From contig CAYXBA010000003.1 of NCBI GenBank assembly GCA_964463135.1, forward strand, positions 62,001 through 126,000: 64,000 nucleotides of DNA. Direction: 5' to 3'. The notes beneath the pieces were generated by a model. It was not told the origin of the DNA. It did no database searches and saw only the letters and a list, made by a program, of their open reading frames with translations. Position numbers and translations under genes: made by a program. This DNA comes from UBA6898 sp964463135 (lineage in GTDB: Bacteria > Nitrospirota > Thermodesulfovibrionia > Thermodesulfovibrionales > UBA6898). Of this stretch, positions 60,797 through 64,000 are shown in pieces. Position 1 is the first letter of the stretch. Every line of letters starts with the position of its first letter.

Positions 60797-62254
60797 TCAG
60801 TTCTTCAGACCAACTTTCTCGAATATTTTCTTCATTGCTTCAGGCATATCACCCTTCATATGCTCTTTCAGATAGGAATTATTGGCAATGATCTTCGTCA
60901 CCTTGATCATGAACTCCTGTTTTTCAGGGGTCATTTTGTCGAGGTTCATCAGTTTGTCCATGTAGAACATCTTCGATGCACGCCCGAGCTCGTTGCGCAC
61001 CTCATCAAGCGTCATCTCCTTCGGCTTGACCACCGGCTCCACGAGATTGTATTTACTGTAATCAAAGGTAGCAACGTACGGCTTCAGCAGGGGATAGATC
61101 TCTGAATACGGCCACGGCGCAATAGCGAGGAAGAACGCAAGATCCGGGTTATAGAATTTGGCCAGTTCGACCGTGTTTCTGATCTTCTCTACGGTATCGT
61201 CAGGCATGCCCAGGACAAACGAAGTCTCAGAAACAATGTTATATTTATTGATCAGGTCGAGCGCCTTTTTGGACTGCTCCACCTTGATGTCTTTTTTGAA
61301 GATATCAAGCGCTTCCTGCGTCGTCGCCTCGACCCCGACATAGATATGATCGATATTTGCCTTCTGGTATTTCCACATGATGTCCTCATCACGGAGGATG
61401 TCATCAACCCTCGTCTCCATGAGGATCTTGGTGCCGACATTGCGCTCTATCAGAAGATCAAGGATCTTTTCCCAGCGTTCGCGTTCAAGCGTCGGCGTCT
61501 CATCAGAGATCATGACCACGTTCACGCCATAGGTGTCTCTCAGATATTCAAGCTCGCCAACGAAATTCTCAGGGCTCCTGCCCCGCCAGTTCCTCTGCCA
61601 GAAAAGCTGCTGGGAGCAGAAGCTGCACTGCTGGCTGCAGCCCCGGGAAGAACTGACAATGGCCAGGCGGGAATTCTCCATGGTCCGGTACGTATAGATG
61701 GGCCAGTCAACAAGGTCCCAGGCGAGCGGAAGCGCATCCAGGTCCTTGATATATCCGCGTGACGGTGTAACGACGAGTTTCCCGTTATCGAGGTACACAA
61801 TGCTTTTTACTGCCGAGACATCTCCACCCGAGTTCAGGGTATCGAGAAGGTCAACCAATGTTTCCTCCCCTTCCCCCCTTACAATGTAATCAATAGTATC
61901 AGCGTGGTCCCTGAATAACTCTTCATAACAGAACGTGGGGTGCACATTGCCGATTACCGTAATGACCTTCGGGTTTTTCTCCTTCGCAAGCTTCAGCACC
62001 TTAAGCGCTTCAACAATACCGGCGGTAAATGCCGTACTCGCCACAACATCAGGCTTCTCTGCCTCGATCCGCTTGCCGATCGTTTCGAGCTTGTGCCAGT
62101 GGCTCATGGCATCATAATAAACTGGGGCATATCCCGCAGCTCTGAGGCTTCCCGCGATATAAACAAAACCGACATTCAACCATACACCAGCCGATTCCAC
62201 AACACCGGCGTGATACGGAGGAGTAATAAGCATGACTTTATTGATCTTTTTCAT
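60797..62254 (-). CDS. B12-binding radical SAM protein (BchE-like)
   Basis: A 485-aa enzyme. The N-terminal cobalamin-binding domain (about residues 5-145: MLITPPYHAGV, GFVYIAGSLRAAG, DVVASTAFTAGI) is followed by the radical SAM barrel with the cluster motif CSQQCSFC (about residue 210). The layout matches class B radical SAM methylases and cyclases such as BchE. It may act on a hopanoid, porphyrin-like or lipid substrate; nothing adjacent settles this. The preceding in-frame TTG (62272) is a weaker start. 60595-60796 between it and the propeller gene holds no gene. Confidence 0.9.
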   Translation of the reverse strand: MKKINKVMLITPPYHAGVVESAGVWLNVGFVYIAGSLRAAGYAPVYYDAMSHWHKLETIGKRIEAEKPDVVASTAFTAGIVEALKVLKLAKEKNPKVITVIGNVHPTFCYEELFRDHADTIDYIVRGEGEETLVDLLDTLNSGGDVSAVKSIVYLDNGKLVVTPSRGYIKDLDALPLAWDLVDWPIYTYRTMENSRLAIVSSSRGCSQQCSFCSQQLFWQRNWRGRSPENFVGELEYLRDTYGVNVVMISDETPTLERERWEKILDLLIERNVGTKILMETRVDDILRDEDIMWKYQKANIDHIYVGVEATTQEALDIFKKDIKVEQSKKALDLINKYNIVSETSFVLGMPDDTVEKIRNTVELAKFYNPDLAFFLAIAPWPYSEIYPLLKPYVATFDYSKYNLVEPVVKPKEMTLDEVRNELGRASKMFYMDKLMNLDKMTPEKQEFMIKVTKIIANNSYLKEHMKGDMPEAMKKIFEKVGLKN

Positions 62255-62366
62255 AGTCTCTATATTAAGCAATTTCTATACCATCGAGCAAGCAGAATTT
62301 GGAGTTTTTTGAAATGACTTCATCCAGTTTGCGTTTATACGGAATACAGTTGGAGTAATCGCCTTT

Positions 62367-62408
62367 GCTGAAAGCTGACTACTGATCCCTGAAGACTGAT
62401 GGCTATTA
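62367..62408. repeat. Heptamer-periodic array after the membrane protein gene
   Basis: Six 7-bp units: GCTGAAA, GCTGACT, ACTGATC, CCTGAAG, ACTGATG, GCTATTA. The last unit ends with the stop codon of the minus-strand membrane protein gene. Confidence 0.72.
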
Positions 62409-62744
62409 AAAGGTCATTGAATACTGCCACCAGATGCCAAGCCCGAAGACCGTCAAAAGAAAGACATGCTTGATGATCAGGAGTTTTCTGCGCCGCTTCT
62501 CGGCCTCCGGGCCATAGACATTGTCAACATAGGTGAATGTCCTGCCTGCGCCGGTCGCAAAAACAATCACTACGCATACAATGCCGGTCCAGAAGAGCTG
62601 TTTCTTCAGGCCGAGGATAACTGCGCCGACTTCTGTGGAAAAAACCTGCCTGCTGAGCCAATAGATGCCGAGGACCGTTGCTGCATAGCACCCTGCGGCA
62701 AAGTCGTGGATAAAGCCGATGATGATCGTAAATGCCTTTTTCAT
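62406..62744 (-). CDS. Small three-helix membrane protein
   Basis: A 112-aa polytopic membrane protein with helices at about residues 5-28, 48-67 and 88-110. His residues near the helices (FIHDFAAG, IIKHVFLL) could ligate heme, as in CopD- or cytochrome b-like proteins, but the family cannot be named. It lies 150 bp upstream of the radical SAM gene on the same strand. Confidence 0.7.
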   Translation of the reverse strand: MKKAFTIIIGFIHDFAAGCYAATVLGIYWLSRQVFSTEVGAVILGLKKQLFWTGIVCVVIVFATGAGRTFTYVDNVYGPEAEKRRRKLLIIKHVFLLTVFGLGIWWQYSMTF

Positions 62745-62953
62745 GTTATCTCATACGGGCAGTTAAAACTGGCTTCTTGCCTTTCATGATTATGAAGGAG
62801 GCAGATTGAAAAGTCAAAACAGCATCAAGATACGCAAAAAAATGATCAGAAATTTCCCGGCGGAAAAAAATTCACGGAAATTCCCGCAATCTCAATCGCC
62901 TGGGCGTTAGTTGTCGAGGACAAAATACTTGGCCCCAGACAAAAATATTCATC

Positions 62954-64000
62954 CTACTTGCCCTTCGGAGGCTTCTTCTGCGCCGGCTTTTCAGACTTAA
63001 GCCCGGCAGGATGATCTTTCAATGCCTGTTTGTCCGCCTCTGACTTGTACCAGTCGAGCGGCCGGTCGGTCTGGTCCCTGAATGTTCCCAGGGCTTCGTC
63101 CCTCATCTCGGCTGCCTCGGCATCCTGCTGCGATACGAGGATCTCGTCAACTACCTGCGGGCAGGATGGAAGCGATCCGGGCCTTGCTTCGATCTCCTCG
63201 CGTATGCCCGGCTCCACCTTGGGGTCCTTTGCCATCGCCATCTTCAATTCAATAGAAAAGTTCACGTATCTCTCGAGCATACGGAATATCATGGAGTCAC
63301 CCATAGGGCTCCCCGCAGTCTCATCAGGCAGCGGTGACACCTTGCCGCCTTCGATCTTTGCACGGCCTACCATCTCGCAGCCCTGCCCGTTGTCCGTCGT
63401 ATATCCCAGGTTGTCGGTGATCACGGCAAGGACAGTAGGCACATTGGCAAGGTCCCAGTGTGCAAGAAGGCCTATCTCGCCGTCAGGAAGCGGTGAAAGG
63501 TCATCAATGCTCATTGCAAGCACCCTGCACCAAGGCGGCACAGGCCTGGTCCGCTGACGCTGCGGCAGCCCCTTTACAGAGCGGCGCAGCGAGTCATCAA
63601 AAAGGTTGGTTGCGGTCTCTGCCTCGCCAAGCACATTTACACAATGCGAGTTTGGTATGCCAAGCACCTCCCCGACCATAGCATAGTAATCCTCACGGGT
63701 TATTTTCCCAAAACGGCCTCTGTAACCGCCGCCATCACATATCCGGCTCCCCGGAGGAAGGCAGAATTTCATCTTCTTTCTTTTGCATGACTGAAAGAAA
63801 TAGACAAATGCAGACGTGGCGCCGATCAGCGCAACAGGGATCCCGCTCGCCTCTGATTCACGCAAAGCCTTGAGCAATTCGTTGATATGTATACCGGATT
63901 TGCCGAGCAGAAACATGCTGTCGCCAGTGCCGAAATGCTGCCTCGTCTGCTCCATGCCTATTGCCATGCCCATGGAGGGCGCCATCTCCGGACTGGGTGC
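62954..64000 (-). CDS. LuxE-like acyl-protein synthetase / acyl-CoA ligase, 5'-truncated by the window
   Basis: The frame is open to the right edge, so the N-terminus is missing. The visible ~349 residues match the LuxE family: LLGKSGIHINELL, GATSAFVYFFQS, the GDGGY-type loop CDGGGYRGRFGKITREDY and VLGEAETATNLFDD. LuxE activates fatty acids as acyl-AMP and passes them to an enzyme Cys. The C-terminus ends in a Lys/Pro-rich tail. 62745-62953 between it and the membrane protein gene shows no other gene. Confidence 0.78.
   Translation of the reverse strand, partial: APSPEMAPSMGMAIGMEQTRQHFGTGDSMFLLGKSGIHINELLKALRESEASGIPVALIGATSAFVYFFQSCKRKKMKFCLPPGSRICDGGGYRGRFGKITREDYYAMVGEVLGIPNSHCVNVLGEAETATNLFDDSLRRSVKGLPQRQRTRPVPPWCRVLAMSIDDLSPLPDGEIGLLAHWDLANVPTVLAVITDNLGYTTDNGQGCEMVGRAKIEGGKVSPLPDETAGSPMGDSMIFRMLERYVNFSIELKMAMAKDPKVEPGIREEIEARPGSLPSCPQVVDEILVSQQDAEAAEMRDEALGTFRDQTDRPLDWYKSEADKQALKDHPAGLKSEKPAQKKPPKGK

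Noticed and set aside
60664..60891. 75-codon plus-strand frame after the propeller gene
   Set aside because: Its second half is antisense to the radical SAM gene and the product shows no family pattern.

Overview
The window reads as chromosomal DNA of a Gram-negative, largely anaerobic bacterium. The gene set is that of Nitrospirota (Thermodesulfovibrio-like lineages) or Desulfobacterota: a four-subunit 2-oxoacid:ferredoxin oxidoreductase, many multiheme c-type cytochromes, separate b and b' subunits in the ATP synthase operon, MglA/MglB-type proteins, and the clusters aroQ-pepP-efp-accB-accC and yicC-remA-gmk-rpoZ-coaBC. The assignment is inferred from gene content and order only. I see no rRNA, tRNA, insertion sequence, prophage or CRISPR array. 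Nearly all of the window is coding.

Layout. 0.2-3.7 kb (minus): a possible lipid cassette of an ICMT-like methyltransferase, a class I isoprenoid synthase-fold protein and an FtsX/MacB-type ABC exporter. 3.8-12.2 kb: rluD, pgi, an HMA-like mini-protein, an RNB ribonuclease, a DUF3047 protein and the gnd-zwf pair (pentose phosphate). 12.3-21 kb: two small sugar-transferase genes, a PhnD-like lipoprotein with a HAMP receptor, an FAD oxidoreductase with a UroD/MtaA-like protein, and a large hybrid histidine kinase. 21-32.7 kb (minus): an F420-reductase-like protein, livK, thiE, accC, accB, efp, pepP, aroQ, a roadblock protein, a TPR protein, coaBC, rpoZ, gmk, remA and yicC. 32.8-37 kb (plus): the oxidoreductase operon, then an MglB-like protein and MglA. 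37-46 kb (mostly minus): a Mur ligase homologue, a SPOR protein, peptidase U32, rnhA, a DUF2007/SspB-like pair, xerD, an RNase H-fold nuclease, a tetraheme cytochrome, trmN6 and gph. 46-54.6 kb: a one-heme exported protein, ald, and the ATP synthase operon atpF'-F-H-A-G-D-C. 55-64 kb (minus): an operon for a beta-propeller/FG-GAP protein and two exported multiheme cytochromes, a B12-binding radical SAM enzyme, a membrane protein, and the end of a LuxE-like acyl-protein synthetase.

The most unusual signal is a family of degenerate tandem repeats with a 7-bp period. Clear arrays lie at 42234-42275, 51381-51415, 53994-54112 and 62367-62408, with a weaker one at 27639-27666. Each lies directly 3' of the stop codon of a minus-strand gene. 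The array after atpF' is translated: it encodes the first ~41 residues of the ATP synthase b subunit, including the hydrophobic core of what looks like its signal peptide. Other points of interest are the lipid cassette, the cytochrome/propeller operon, a receptor with no recognisable catalytic output domain, an SspB-like ClpXP adaptor, an EF-P with arginine at the modification site, and a MurC-like ligase with an altered P-loop.
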